Positions 46,600 to 55,727 of a stretch of 64,000 nucleotides of DNA are shown here, in pieces. The notes beneath the pieces are model-generated. The model was not told the origin of the DNA and did no database searches. It worked only from the letters and a program-made list of their open reading frames with translations. Each line of letters begins with the position of its first letter. The first letter of the stretch is position 1. A program made the position numbers and the translations under genes. Source of the stretch: Bacillus cereus G9842 (GTDB taxonomy: Bacteria > Bacillota > Bacilli > Bacillales > Bacillaceae_G); the NCBI RefSeq assembly GCF_000021305.1, contig NC_011772.1:720001-784000 (forward strand), written 5' to 3'.

Positions 46600-46827
46600 A
46601 TGAATATAGAACAAGTATTAGATGCGAAAGGTTTAGCATGTCCAATGCCGATTGTAAGAACGAAGAAAGCGATGGATACTTTGCAAACTGGAGAAGTGTT
46701 AGAAGTGCATGTAACGGATAAAGGATCAGTTAAGGATATTCCAGCGTGGGCAAATAAAGGTGGTCATGACATTGTAAAGCATGAAGAAGAAGGCGATGTA
46801 CTAAAGTTTTGGATTAAGAAGGCGTAG
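46600..46827 (+). CDS. TusA-family sulfur carrier
   Basis: 75 residues, a stand-alone TusA domain. CPMP motif in GLACPMPIVRTKKAMD, closely resembling the N-terminal domain of the fusion protein at 44839. ATG at 46600 (46597 adjacent) after TTGGAGG. Confidence 0.92.
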   Translation: MNIEQVLDAKGLACPMPIVRTKKAMDTLQTGEVLEVHVTDKGSVKDIPAWANKGGHDIVKHEEEGDVLKFWIKKA

Positions 46828-46864
46828 TAAAGAAATAATTTTATAAATATAGAGGGGGAGTTAT

Positions 46865-47224
46865 ATGAACACAATATTAAGTACGCTTTTCATTGTACTT
46901 GCTACATGGTTTGTTATTTCACGATTTTTACCAGTGAAAGGTGTGCAAAATATCAGTGGAAAAGAATTAAAGAATATAGTGGAAAAAAAGGGGAAACAAC
47001 TTATCGATGTTCGTACAGTAGGTGAATATAGTGGGAATCATATGAAGGGATTTCGAAATATCCCGTTAAATGAGTTAGCTAGTAAAGCAAATCAATTAGA
47101 TAAAAATGCGGAAGTAATCGTTATTTGTCAGAGCGGGATGAGAAGTAAGCAAGCGGCAAAGGTATTAAAGAAATTAGGATTCCAGCACCTTATCAATGTT
47201 TCAGGTGGTATGAATGGTTTGTGA
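46865..47224 (+). CDS. Membrane-anchored rhodanese
   Basis: 119 residues. N-terminal membrane span (about 3-19), then a rhodanese domain with the active-site loop CQSGMRS (about Cys 89). It probably handles sulfane sulfur at the membrane face. GAGGGGGAG before the ATG; it overlaps the next reading frame slightly. Confidence 0.9.
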   Translation: MNTILSTLFIVLATWFVISRFLPVKGVQNISGKELKNIVEKKGKQLIDVRTVGEYSGNHMKGFRNIPLNELASKANQLDKNAEVIVICQSGMRSKQAAKVLKKLGFQHLINVSGGMNGL

Positions 47225-47237
47225 GGAGGAGTTTAAA

Positions 47238-47534
47238 ATGAAAGAAATGACAGCAAAAGAATTAGAAGAAAAATTATTACGTAAAGAAGCAGTAAATATT
47301 GTGGATGTCCGTGAAGTAGAAGAAGTAGCTGAAGGAAAAATTCCAGAAGCATGTAATATTCCGCTAAGGATATTAGAGTTTCGTATGCATGAGTTGAATA
47401 AAAAGAAAGAATATATTATCGTTTGTCGCTCTGGCGCGAGAAGTGCAAGAGCCGTTCAATTTTTAGAAGGTTACGGTTTTCGAGCAATCAATATGGTAGG
47501 TGGTATGTTAGCTTGGGAAGGTAAAGTCATATAG
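47238..47534 (+). CDS. Rhodanese-domain protein
   Basis: 98 residues, single rhodanese domain. Active-site loop CRSGARS (Cys about 65) and the usual DVREVEEVAEGKIPEACNIPL segment. ATG at 47238 after GAGGAGG. Fourth rhodanese domain in the locus. Confidence 0.92.
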   Translation: MKEMTAKELEEKLLRKEAVNIVDVREVEEVAEGKIPEACNIPLRILEFRMHELNKKKEYIIVCRSGARSARAVQFLEGYGFRAINMVGGMLAWEGKVI

Positions 47535-47572
47535 CATAGAGATAAAAGGTTTGAGCCTTTTTATAAATAATT

Positions 47573-47592
47573 AAATACCCCTATAGGTAATT
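47573..47592. promoter_or_regulatory. CstR-type operator 4
   Basis: AAATACCCCTATAGGTAATT before the DsrE gene; it may start a second transcript of the regulon. Confidence 0.65.
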
Positions 47593-47607
47593 TGAAGGAG
47601 GAACAAT

Positions 47608-48087
47608 ATGGAACAACAGAAGAAAACGACAATCGTGTTATTTAGCGGAGATTACGATAAAGCAATGGCTGCTTATATTATTGCAAATGGTGCAGCGGCG
47701 TATGACCAAGAGGTAACTATTTTTCATACTTTCTGGGGATTAAATGCTTTAAGGAAAGATGAACATGTGAATGTAAAGAAAACATTTATAGAAAAAGTAT
47801 TTGGAAAAATGATGCCACGCGGTGCCGATAAGATGGGATTATCCAAAATGAATTTTGCTGGCATGGGGCCAAAGATGATTAAAGGCATTATGAAAAAACA
47901 TAACGCAATGCCTTTGCCAGATTTAATTGATTTGGCGAAAGAACAAGGAATTAAACTTGTAGCTTGTCAAATGACAGTAGATTTATTAGGGTTAAAAGAG
48001 GAAGAGATTATGGAAGGGGTAGAGTTTGCAGGCGTAGGGGCATATTTAGCAGATGCTTCGGATGGGAATGTAAACTTATTCATTTAA
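47608..48087 (+). CDS. DsrE/DsrF-like sulfur-relay protein
   Basis: 159 residues, DsrE superfamily (peroxiredoxin-like family 2). N-terminal FSGDYDKAMAAYIIANGAAA, and one conserved Cys in VACQMTVDLLGL (about residue 117) that could carry persulfide. GAAGGAGG before the ATG. Between the rhodanese genes and a TauE exporter. Confidence 0.9.
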   Translation: MEQQKKTTIVLFSGDYDKAMAAYIIANGAAAYDQEVTIFHTFWGLNALRKDEHVNVKKTFIEKVFGKMMPRGADKMGLSKMNFAGMGPKMIKGIMKKHNAMPLPDLIDLAKEQGIKLVACQMTVDLLGLKEEEIMEGVEFAGVGAYLADASDGNVNLFI

Positions 48088-48120
48088 ATCACCTTCTTTT
48101 TAGAAGGAGGGGGATGTAAG

Positions 48121-48885
48121 GTGAGTTTAGTATTATTACTTTTTATAATTGGGTTTATAGGATCGTTTATATCAGGAATGGTTGGAATTGGCGGTGCGAT
48201 TATTAATTATCCGATGATCTTATACATTCCAGTATTGTTAGGATTTACTGGTTATACGTCACATGAAGTGAGTGGTATTACAGCGGTACAAGTATTCTTT
48301 GCAACTTTTGCAGGCGCATGGGCTTATCGGAAAAGTAATGATATGGATAAAACGTTAGTTGTGTATATGGGAGCTAGTATTTTAATAGGAAGTTTCATAG
48401 GGAGCTTTGGTGCTAACGTATTAGAGGAACATACGGTCAATGTTGTTTATGCAGCGTTAGCAACAATTGCTGCTATTATGATGTTCGTACCGAAACGAAA
48501 TAATAGTGGTGAAGTGACATATAATAAATGGTTAGCAAGCTTGTTAGCGTTTATTGTAGGAGGAGCATCAGGCATTATAGGTGCTGGCGGTTCTTTCTTA
48601 TTAGTACCGATTATGTTAGTTATTTTAAAATTGCCGATACGTACAACAATAGCAACATCTATCGCTATTACGTTTATTTCCTCAGTAGGGATTACGACTG
48701 GAAAAGTGATAACTGGTCAAGTAGTTGTAATTCCAGCTCTTATTATTGCGGTTGCAAGTATCTTTGCTGCGCCGCTTGGAGTGCGAGTCGGGAAGGGGAC
48801 CAATCAAAAAGCACTGCAATATATGTTATCGATTTTGATTGTAGGCACTGCTGTTAAAATGTGGATTGATATGATATCGAAATAA
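48121..48885 (+). CDS. TauE/SafE-family sulfite exporter
   Basis: 254 residues, eight predicted spans, with two related halves (GMVGIGGAIINYPM; GIIGAGGSFLLVPIM). It probably exports sulfite or thiosulfate made from persulfide oxidation, completing the detoxification route. GTG start after AGAAGGAGGGGG. Last gene of the regulon. Confidence 0.92.
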   Translation: MSLVLLLFIIGFIGSFISGMVGIGGAIINYPMILYIPVLLGFTGYTSHEVSGITAVQVFFATFAGAWAYRKSNDMDKTLVVYMGASILIGSFIGSFGANVLEEHTVNVVYAALATIAAIMMFVPKRNNSGEVTYNKWLASLLAFIVGGASGIIGAGGSFLLVPIMLVILKLPIRTTIATSIAITFISSVGITTGKVITGQVVVIPALIIAVASIFAAPLGVRVGKGTNQKALQYMLSILIVGTAVKMWIDMISK

Positions 48886-48916
48886 AAGGATGGGCTGCTT
48901 GTAGCCCATCCTTTTA
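48884..48916. terminator. Bidirectional terminator
   Basis: AAAGGATGGGCT / AGCCCATCCTTTT hairpin between the convergent TauE and YbjN-like genes. Confidence 0.85.
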
Positions 48917-48917
48917 T

Positions 48918-49358
48918 TTATGCCCAAATAACTTTCATTAAGTTTTTATATTCGTCATTTGCTAATTTATATAGCATTCTCGTATGTTCAAAGACAAGTG
49001 CTGGATTAAAGTTTGGTTCTGAGAATGCAAGAGATGCTGAAATATCAATTGCATTTTGCTTGTTTAATGTGAATTTTGCAAAGCGATAAGATGTGTTTAA
49101 TTCATTAATGACATGTAAAATATCATTTGTTGATGTTGCATCAGGCACGTGAGCAACATTGAAGCAGTATATATCCACCGTAGGATGTTCGTTTTGGAAA
49201 GCAGCGATAAGTTGAATTTTTGCGCCAGCTTCTGTCTCTAATCCTACTGAAAAATGAACAGAGCCATCATTTTCATCTATATTTTCTTCCATGTATATAT
49301 CGTTGGATTTTAAGTAGTCTTTAAAATCTGAGATGTTATGTTTTACTGCAGCTTTCAT
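48918..49358 (-). CDS. YbjN-domain protein
   Basis: 146 residues, soluble. Fold pattern of the YbjN/type III chaperone-like family: FKDYLKSNDIYMEE, a beta sheet, then LHVINELNTSYRFAKFTLN and a C-terminal helix. No enzymatic motif. GGGGGCTC lies before the ATG. Role unknown. Confidence 0.72.
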   Translation of the reverse strand: MKAAVKHNISDFKDYLKSNDIYMEENIDENDGSVHFSVGLETEAGAKIQLIAAFQNEHPTVDIYCFNVAHVPDATSTNDILHVINELNTSYRFAKFTLNKQNAIDISASLAFSEPNFNPALVFEHTRMLYKLANDEYKNLMKVIWA

Positions 49359-49465
49359 ATGTATGAGCCCCCTGATAATTGGAATAGATTGCTACTATTT
49401 ATTATAATTTAAAAATATTAAAAAAGATAGTTAGAAAGTTCTGATTTTTGATTCTGACGAAATAA

Positions 49466-49504
49466 AAAGAAGCAGTACTCTACCTCCATAGAGTACTGCT
49501 TCTT
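49466..49504 (-). terminator. Terminator of the LCP gene
   Basis: AAAGAAGCAGTACTCTA / TAGAGTACTGCTTCTTT, a perfect 17-bp stem. Confidence 0.88.
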
Positions 49505-49506
49505 TA

Positions 49507-50706
49507 CTATTCATTGTCGTTAGACGATGTTTCTGTATCTTCACTGCTATTTTTGTTCTTATTTTTCACTTCATTGTTACTTGATTCGCGTTCACTTGAA
49601 TTTTCAGACTTAGATTCTTTTGTCTTTTTCGAATCAGAGTCTGAGTCAGACTTTGTATATGCAGGTAGCCCAAGATGAGTACGAAGTTCATTTGTAACAT
49701 TAGCTAATTCTTTTTTATCTGGATTGTAGTAGTAAGTTCGACCACCACCAGCAGATTTGCTACATGTATCGTCACCTTTTGCCATATAGCAATCATCACC
49801 TTGGATTTGTAATTTCTCAATTTCCGAATCCGATCCGTACTTATAGAATGAAAGCATATCATCAAATGTTAAGTTTGTAACGAATTGTCCGTTAATATCA
49901 TCAATGATGTTGCCAACTTTTGTTACAGAACCAGCATTTGTTAGTTTCTTTAAAATAGCTTCGATAACGAGTTGTTGACGTTGTCCACGCATTGCATCAC
50001 TATCGATGTGTCTTGTTCTAGCAAGAGCAAGAGCTTCTTCGCCATTTAACTTTTGAACACCTTTTTCTAGGTGAATTGCCTCAGCATTATCATTGCTATC
50101 TTGCTCAGTAAATTCAACTGGTACATCAACTTCAACACCGCCCAAGTCATCGACGATTTTTATAAATGATTTAAAGTTAAATTTGACAAAATAATCGACA
50201 GGAACATTCATTAATTTTTCAACTGCATCAATGCTTGCTTGTGGTCCACCATTTTTTCCGTTTTTAGCAGAACCGAATGCATGAGCATGTGTAATTTTAT
50301 CTTTTTTCTTTTCTATTGGAATATAAGTATATGTGTCACGTGGGATACTTAATAGTTTAACAGTTTTGCTATCTTTATTAAATGTTGCAAGTAAAAGCGC
50401 GTCTGTTCTTATAGCTTCACCATATTCTTTTCCTCGGACATCGCTTTCATCAACACCCATTATTAAAACAGAGACGTTATTTGTAATAGGTTTAACAGCT
50501 TTATCTCGTAAATCTGATTTATCACCGCGTGCTAAATCGTGTGCGGCATTTCGAACAGCAGAAGATGCTTTATTTACTAAAAACCAAGTATAACCGCCAC
50601 CTATTAATAAAACGAATAGTATAGCGCTTATAATAATTTTTATTTTTTTCTTATTTTTGTTCGGTTTACTGCGTGTATTTTCTTGCAAAGATGGGTTTTG
50701 CTCCAT
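49507..50706 (-). CDS. LytR-CpsA-Psr (LCP) family wall polymer transferase
   Basis: 399 residues. A short cytoplasmic N terminus, one membrane span (about 25-45), then an LCP domain: IMGVDESD, RTDALLLATFN, SIPRDTYTYIP, DDLGGVEVDVPV and ALARTRHIDSDAMRGQRQQ. It transfers anionic polymers to peptidoglycan. The last 70 residues are a Ser/Asp/Glu/Lys-rich tail. The start at 50706 follows AAGGAG by 9 nt; a GTG at 50742 is also in frame. Confidence 0.93.
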   Translation of the reverse strand: MEQNPSLQENTRSKPNKNKKKIKIIISAILFVLLIGGGYTWFLVNKASSAVRNAAHDLARGDKSDLRDKAVKPITNNVSVLIMGVDESDVRGKEYGEAIRTDALLLATFNKDSKTVKLLSIPRDTYTYIPIEKKKDKITHAHAFGSAKNGKNGGPQASIDAVEKLMNVPVDYFVKFNFKSFIKIVDDLGGVEVDVPVEFTEQDSNDNAEAIHLEKGVQKLNGEEALALARTRHIDSDAMRGQRQQLVIEAILKKLTNAGSVTKVGNIIDDINGQFVTNLTFDDMLSFYKYGSDSEIEKLQIQGDDCYMAKGDDTCSKSAGGGRTYYYNPDKKELANVTNELRTHLGLPAYTKSDSDSDSKKTKESKSENSSERESSNNEVKNKNKNSSEDTETSSNDNE

Positions 50707-50947
50707 TTCCTGTACTCCTTCATTTGGATTGAAATACGACACTCATATCCACTTATTATAATGAAATTTAGCGAAAAAAAACATTACAAATCATTTACAT
50801 TTCGTAAAAATTCAATTTATTTATAAAAAGTCAGATTTTCTATATATTCTTTTTTAGATGTAGAATAAGTATAAGGGCTTTTGGTAGAAATGAAAATATA
50901 TATTATGAGAAAGTGATAGGGAAGTAAGATTTGTTGAAATATAGCCA

Positions 50948-50979
50948 AGAAGAAATGAGTAAGCTTACTTATTTCTTCT
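50948..50979. promoter_or_regulatory. Large palindrome before the quinone oxidoreductase gene
   Basis: 32-bp inverted repeat with 16-base arms and one mismatch; core AGTAAGCTTACT. TATAAT follows at 50981. The core is like AGTA-n-TACT operators of DUF24/HxlR-type quinone and diamide sensors (YodB, CatR). No T-run. Confidence 0.55.
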
Positions 50980-51020
50980 ATATAATAAAGAAGAATTTGA
51001 CGGATAAAGGAGAGAGCATA

Positions 51021-52019
51021 ATGAATCATACATCATTCCGAGCAATCGTTGTGAACGAAACGGAAAATCATCAGTTTGTAAGAAAAGTTGTTGAGAGAGA
51101 AGTAAGTAGTTTACCTGAGGGAGACGTATTCATACAAGTTCATTATTCTTCATTAAATTACAAAGATGCCCTTTCAGCTACTGGTAATAAAGGTGTTACG
51201 AGAACGTATCCTCATACGCCAGGAATTGATGCCGCAGGAGAAGTTATGAGAAGTGAAGATAACTCCTTTAATGTAGGAGATCAAGTTATTGTAACGGGAT
51301 ATGACTTAGGTATGAATACCTCTGGTGGTTTCGGAGAATATATTCGCGTCCCATCATCTTGGGTCGTGCCTTTACCAGAAGGAATGTCATTAAAGGAAAG
51401 TATGATGTATGGGACAGCAGGTTTTACTGCTGCTTTGTCGGTATATAAGCTTATTGGAGCAGGAATTAATCCTGGTATGGGAGACGTTCTAGTAACTGGT
51501 GCTACAGGCGGCGTAGGGAGTGTAGCTGTTAGTATTTTAAGTAAGTTAGGGTTTAATGTAGTAGGAGCGACAGGGAAAATGGAAGAGGAACAGATGCTAC
51601 TACGTCTAGGAGCGAAAAAAGTGATTCATCGCGCGGAATTGAATGATGAATCAGGAAGACCAATGTTAAAAGGGATATACGCCGGAGTTATCGATACTGT
51701 AGGTGGACATATGTTAGAAACAGCTTTAAAAACAGTAAAGTATGGTGGTTGTGTAACGACATGCGGTAATGTGGCAGGACAGGAATTACATACAACGGTA
51801 TATCCGTTTATTTTACGAGGCATAAGCCTTTTAGGGATAGATTCCGTGCAATGCCCGGTGGATGTGAGAAGAGATGTGTGGACATTGTTAGCGGATGAAT
51901 GGGAAAATTCAAAGTTAGCGTCTTATACAGAAGAATGTACATTAGAAGAATTAGATGAGAAGTTTGCACTTATATTGCAAGGAAAGTTAAAAGGAAGAAC
52001 AGTTGTTAAAATAAAGTGA
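51021..52019 (+). CDS. Zinc-free quinone oxidoreductase (YhdH/YhfP family)
   Basis: 332 residues, MDR superfamily acryloyl-CoA reductase/quinone oxidoreductase type. The start has LNYKDALSATGNKG and PGIDAAGEV; nucleotide loop VTGATGGVGSVAVSIL. Catalytic zinc Cys absent. It reduces quinones or enoyl compounds with NADPH. AAAGGAGAG before the ATG. Confidence 0.92.
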   Translation: MNHTSFRAIVVNETENHQFVRKVVEREVSSLPEGDVFIQVHYSSLNYKDALSATGNKGVTRTYPHTPGIDAAGEVMRSEDNSFNVGDQVIVTGYDLGMNTSGGFGEYIRVPSSWVVPLPEGMSLKESMMYGTAGFTAALSVYKLIGAGINPGMGDVLVTGATGGVGSVAVSILSKLGFNVVGATGKMEEEQMLLRLGAKKVIHRAELNDESGRPMLKGIYAGVIDTVGGHMLETALKTVKYGGCVTTCGNVAGQELHTTVYPFILRGISLLGIDSVQCPVDVRRDVWTLLADEWENSKLASYTEECTLEELDEKFALILQGKLKGRTVVKIK

Positions 52020-52055
52020 AAAAAGAGACGCTTAATGTAGCGTCTCTTTTCTTCA
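52019..52055. terminator. Bidirectional terminator
   Basis: AAAAAAGAGACGCT / AGCGTCTCTTTTC hairpin between convergent genes. Confidence 0.85.
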
Positions 52056-53711
52056 TTATAATGATTGTTTTAAATTGATTTTTCCTTGTTCACCTAAAAC
52101 ACCGTCAGCGATATTTACAGCGTGATCGCCAATGCGTTCTAAGTTACTTACCATATCGACGAAGATGATACTTGCATCACCTGAACAGCTACGCTCGTTT
52201 AGACGTAATACGTGACGTTTACGAAGAACACGTTCCATTTGGTCGATTTTGCGTTCTTTTGCAATAACAGTTTGAGCTAGTTCGGTATCGAAGTTTGTTA
52301 AAGCTTCAACTGAGTCTTGCAGTGTTGAAATCGTTAATTCCAGCATTTCGTTTAATTCACCTAATGCTTCGTCTGATAGTGAAACACGATTTGAAATTTG
52401 GAAATCTACAAGTTCTACAAGGTTTTCTACATGATCACCAACACGTTCAATATCTCCAACAACACCTGCTAAAACGGAATGTTTTTCAGAATCCGTAGGT
52501 GAAAGCGGCTTTTCAGATAGTAGAACTAAATACTCGGTAATTTTTTTATCTAAATTGTTAATAGCTCCTTCTAATTGAGTAGCCATGTCAGCGTGTTTTT
52601 TGTCTTGTGTATTTAAAAATTGATTTGCTTCTTTTAATCCATGTAATGAAAACTCAGCCATACGGATAATTTCTTTTTGAGCTTCTGTTAAAGCGATAGC
52701 TGGAGATTGCTCAATAAAGATTGGGTTTAAATGTTGCGGTTTGAAATCAATAGCAGAGTCTTCGCCGCGAATAAGTTTTGTTACAATCCATGCTAATACA
52801 GCGATGAATGGGAATTGAATAACTGCATTTGTTACGTTAAATGTTCCGTGTGCAAATGCAATTGTCATTTCTGGATTTAAGTTTAATGATGTTTGGAAAT
52901 ATTGAATTAAGCTTGTAAATGGTACTAATAAAATCGTAAATATAATTGTACCGACGATATTAAAGATAACGTGAACTAATGCTGCACGTCTTGCGGCAAT
53001 AGAAGTACCGATTGCTGCTAATACAGCTGTAATTGTTGTACCGATGTTATCACCGAATAATACAGGAAGGGCAGCTTGTAAATCGATTGCACCTTGACCG
53101 AATAATTCTTGCAAAATACCGATTGTTGCGCTTGAGCTTTGTACAATTAAAGTGAAGACTGTACCGACAACAACTCCTAAAATTGGGTTATCACTCATAC
53201 TAACCGTTAATTCTTGGAATGATTCTAAAGAGCGAAGAGGTTTCATACCTGCGCTCATTAATTCCAAACCGAAGAATAACATACCAAAGCCGAATATAAC
53301 TTGACCTAAAGAATGTACTTTTTTATTTTTAAAGAAGAATAATAAGATAGCTCCAACTGCCATAATTGGGAGAGCGTATTCTCCGATTTTAATTCCGATA
53401 ATAAATGCAGTAACTGTCGTACCGATGTTTGCACCCATAATAACACCGATTGCTTGTCTTAATGTCATAAATCCTGCGCTTACAAGTCCGACTGTTAAAG
53501 CGGTTGTTCCTGAGCTTGATTGGATTAATACCGTAACTAACATACCTGCTAGTACACCCATGAGTGGGTTTGTTGTAAAACGATCTAGAATATCACGAAG
53601 ACGATCTCCAGCTGCTTGTTGCAGTCCATCGCCCATGTATTTAATCCCGAATAAGAAAATACCTAATCCACCAATGAACTGGAAGATCATATCTTGAACA
53701 TTATATTCCAC
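52056..53711 (-). CDS. Na/Pi cotransporter family protein with PhoU-like domain
   Basis: 551 residues. Membrane domain (1-310) with the two Na/Pi-II repeats (QSSSGTTALTVGLVSAG; QSSSATIGILQELF) and C-terminal PhoU-like helical domain (about 345-545). It imports phosphate with sodium. GTG at 53711 has AAGGAG 8 nt upstream; a GTG three codons earlier is less well placed. Confidence 0.92.
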   Translation of the reverse strand: MEYNVQDMIFQFIGGLGIFLFGIKYMGDGLQQAAGDRLRDILDRFTTNPLMGVLAGMLVTVLIQSSSGTTALTVGLVSAGFMTLRQAIGVIMGANIGTTVTAFIIGIKIGEYALPIMAVGAILLFFFKNKKVHSLGQVIFGFGMLFFGLELMSAGMKPLRSLESFQELTVSMSDNPILGVVVGTVFTLIVQSSSATIGILQELFGQGAIDLQAALPVLFGDNIGTTITAVLAAIGTSIAARRAALVHVIFNIVGTIIFTILLVPFTSLIQYFQTSLNLNPEMTIAFAHGTFNVTNAVIQFPFIAVLAWIVTKLIRGEDSAIDFKPQHLNPIFIEQSPAIALTEAQKEIIRMAEFSLHGLKEANQFLNTQDKKHADMATQLEGAINNLDKKITEYLVLLSEKPLSPTDSEKHSVLAGVVGDIERVGDHVENLVELVDFQISNRVSLSDEALGELNEMLELTISTLQDSVEALTNFDTELAQTVIAKERKIDQMERVLRKRHVLRLNERSCSGDASIIFVDMVSNLERIGDHAVNIADGVLGEQGKINLKQSL

Positions 53712-54062
53712 GCATTCCACTCCTTAAATTTCATGTACGATGTAATTATTAACTGAACCTTGAGTCACTGTAAACGGTTTGCTAGTAAAATTTACACTAA
53801 ATTTACAAAGGGTAGAAAAGTTTACAATACCTTAAAGAAACAGCTGTATTTTATTGGTTTTCATCTTGTATAAATCTTAATTTTGTAAAGAAATCATACT
53901 TTTTAGAATAGTATTGTTCAATTGAATATCAAGGAAAGCGTCTGCGAGTTCATCGTATATTTTTTGATGAAAGTTAAAAAAATATGTAGGAAAATGCATG
54001 TAGTTTTATAACAGCAAAACGAGAGAAAACAATTTTTTTAACACGATAAAAAAGCCACTGAA
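53712..54062. other. Intergenic region with PhoP-like repeats
   Basis: 350 bp without a gene. TTTACA occurs at 53791, 53802 (11 bp apart, the PhoP direct-repeat spacing) and 53821, upstream of the Na/Pi cotransporter gene. AAAAAGCC / AGCAGCTTTTT near 54050-54080 is a possible terminator for the MFS gene. Nothing else is evident. Confidence 0.35.
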
Positions 54063-55265
54063 TTATCCAGCAGCTTTTTCCATGTTTTTATCGCCATACT
54101 TTTGTTTTCTTATGCTTGTAATGTAAATGAAGAGAAAAGCAATAAGTAATAGAGAGGAGTAACGATATACAGTTGCATAGTTTGTAAAATGAGCAATAAA
54201 TCCAAATATAATCGCTCCAGCGCCGATTCCAAGGTCAAATGCGGAGAAGAATGTAGCTGTTGCTACGCCGCGTCGATGCGGTGCTACGCGGTCAATCATC
54301 CATGCTTGTAGTGCAGGTTGGATCGCTCCAAAACCACTTCCGTAACATGCTGCAGCAATAATTAAGCTCGGAATTGTCGTCGTATACGACAATAAAATAA
54401 TGCCTGTAAACGTTATAATAACTCCCGGAATGATGACGAATGTATGGCCTTTCGCATCATATAGCCTTCCAGAGAATGGACGAGTTACAGCAATTGCTAG
54501 TGCATTACATAAAAAGAAGAGGCTAATATCAGCTATGCCGACTTCTGTAGCAAATAGTGTGATAAAACTTCCGATTCCTCCGTACATTAATGTAATACAT
54601 AATATTAATAATGAAGGAAGTAAAGCTTTACGCTCAATAAATCCATCGAGAAAAGTACTAGATGATTGTTGTGGCGGCTGTTTCGTTTTTTGGATTTGAA
54701 GTAGTTTCGTTAATATTAATGAAACAATTGTGCACGATAGTGCACATAAAAAAAGAATTGTGAAGTTATATGTTTGCATGAGCCATAGTCCTATAAGTGG
54801 ACCGAGGGCCATTGCAATTGTTCCAGAAAGGCCAAAATATCCCATGCCTTCTCCGCGGCGAGCTGAGGGAATTAAATCAGAAACGACAGTTCCATATGTA
54901 GTCGTTGTAATACCGAAACCAGCTCCGTGTAAAATACGAACAGCAAGCAAGAGAAAGATAGTTGAGGCGAAAAGGTAACTGCCCATAGCGAGTAAACAGA
55001 TAGCAGTACCGATCATTAAAATGATTTTTTTATTAAATTTTTGCAAGGCGTTCCCAGTTAGCGGTCTAACAAAAAGTGCCGCAACGGTAAACATACCGAC
55101 AACAAATCCGATATTGGAACTTGTGCCACCAATTTCTTTCACATAAACAGGTAAGGTTGGAATTAACATTTGAAACCCTAAAAACATACATAAGTTTGCA
55201 AAAATTAAAGCAACAAACTCTTTTGTCCATAACGGTTCTCGTTTTACGAGTATTGCTTCTCCCAT
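54063..55265 (-). CDS. MFS transporter
   Basis: 400 residues, 12 predicted spans. The start has LCMFLGFQMLIPTLPVYVKEIGG; motif A is degenerate (RPLTGNALQKFNKK), and motif C-like GAGFGITTTTYGTVVSD is present. Substrate unknown. ATG at 55265 after TAGGGGATG; the longer frame upstream would run through the structured repeat and is rejected. Confidence 0.88.
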   Translation of the reverse strand: MGEAILVKREPLWTKEFVALIFANLCMFLGFQMLIPTLPVYVKEIGGTSSNIGFVVGMFTVAALFVRPLTGNALQKFNKKIILMIGTAICLLAMGSYLFASTIFLLLAVRILHGAGFGITTTTYGTVVSDLIPSARRGEGMGYFGLSGTIAMALGPLIGLWLMQTYNFTILFLCALSCTIVSLILTKLLQIQKTKQPPQQSSSTFLDGFIERKALLPSLLILCITLMYGGIGSFITLFATEVGIADISLFFLCNALAIAVTRPFSGRLYDAKGHTFVIIPGVIITFTGIILLSYTTTIPSLIIAAACYGSGFGAIQPALQAWMIDRVAPHRRGVATATFFSAFDLGIGAGAIIFGFIAHFTNYATVYRYSSLLLIAFLFIYITSIRKQKYGDKNMEKAAG

Positions 55266-55727
55266 ATATTCATCCCCTATATAAAATTTTCCCGCTATTA
55301 ACGGGCAGTAAAACTCCCACCTCAAAATCGGACTGGAGCAAAGAAGTTAGGTGGGAGATCAACTGCCCGATTGGTTCAACTAATAATCAGTGGGGGATGA
55401 ACACCCCCCTCACTGATTAAAGTTTCACTTTATCTCTTTTCTTTCGAGTATATGTATTGGCCAATGCAACAGTCAAGGAAGGTGTCTTGAAAACGGATAA
55501 CAATTTTTAAGGCGAAAAACTGACAAATTTGTGTAAAAGCTACACAACTATGAAAAAAAGATGTAAAGTATAGATGTATAGACTTGTAGGTGTTAAGAAT
55601 GACAGAAATTGTTTTTTCTTTAAAGAAAGCGGATTCAAAAAAGTAGTGAACAAGAAGGGGAGATATACTTTTTCACTACATATATTTGAAAAGGTTTACA
55701 ATATGATGAAGAAAGAGGCGTGTACAT
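55266..55727. other. Structured repeat-like element and promoter region
   Basis: Gene-free stretch between divergent genes. Hairpin 1: CGGGCAGT + CTCCCACCT (55302-55322) pairs with AGGTGGGAG + ACTGCCCG (55349-55369). Hairpin 2: AATCAGTG / CACTGATT (55385-55418). This looks like a dispersed B. cereus-group repeat or an RNA leader of the minus-strand MFS gene. The rest (55440-55727) presumably holds the mupG-like promoter. Confidence 0.5.

Noticed and set aside
55487..55502. A cre (CcpA) site, TGAAAACGGATAACA, before the first mupG-like gene
   Set aside because: It resembles the consensus only with a one-base insertion in the right half, so it is not counted.
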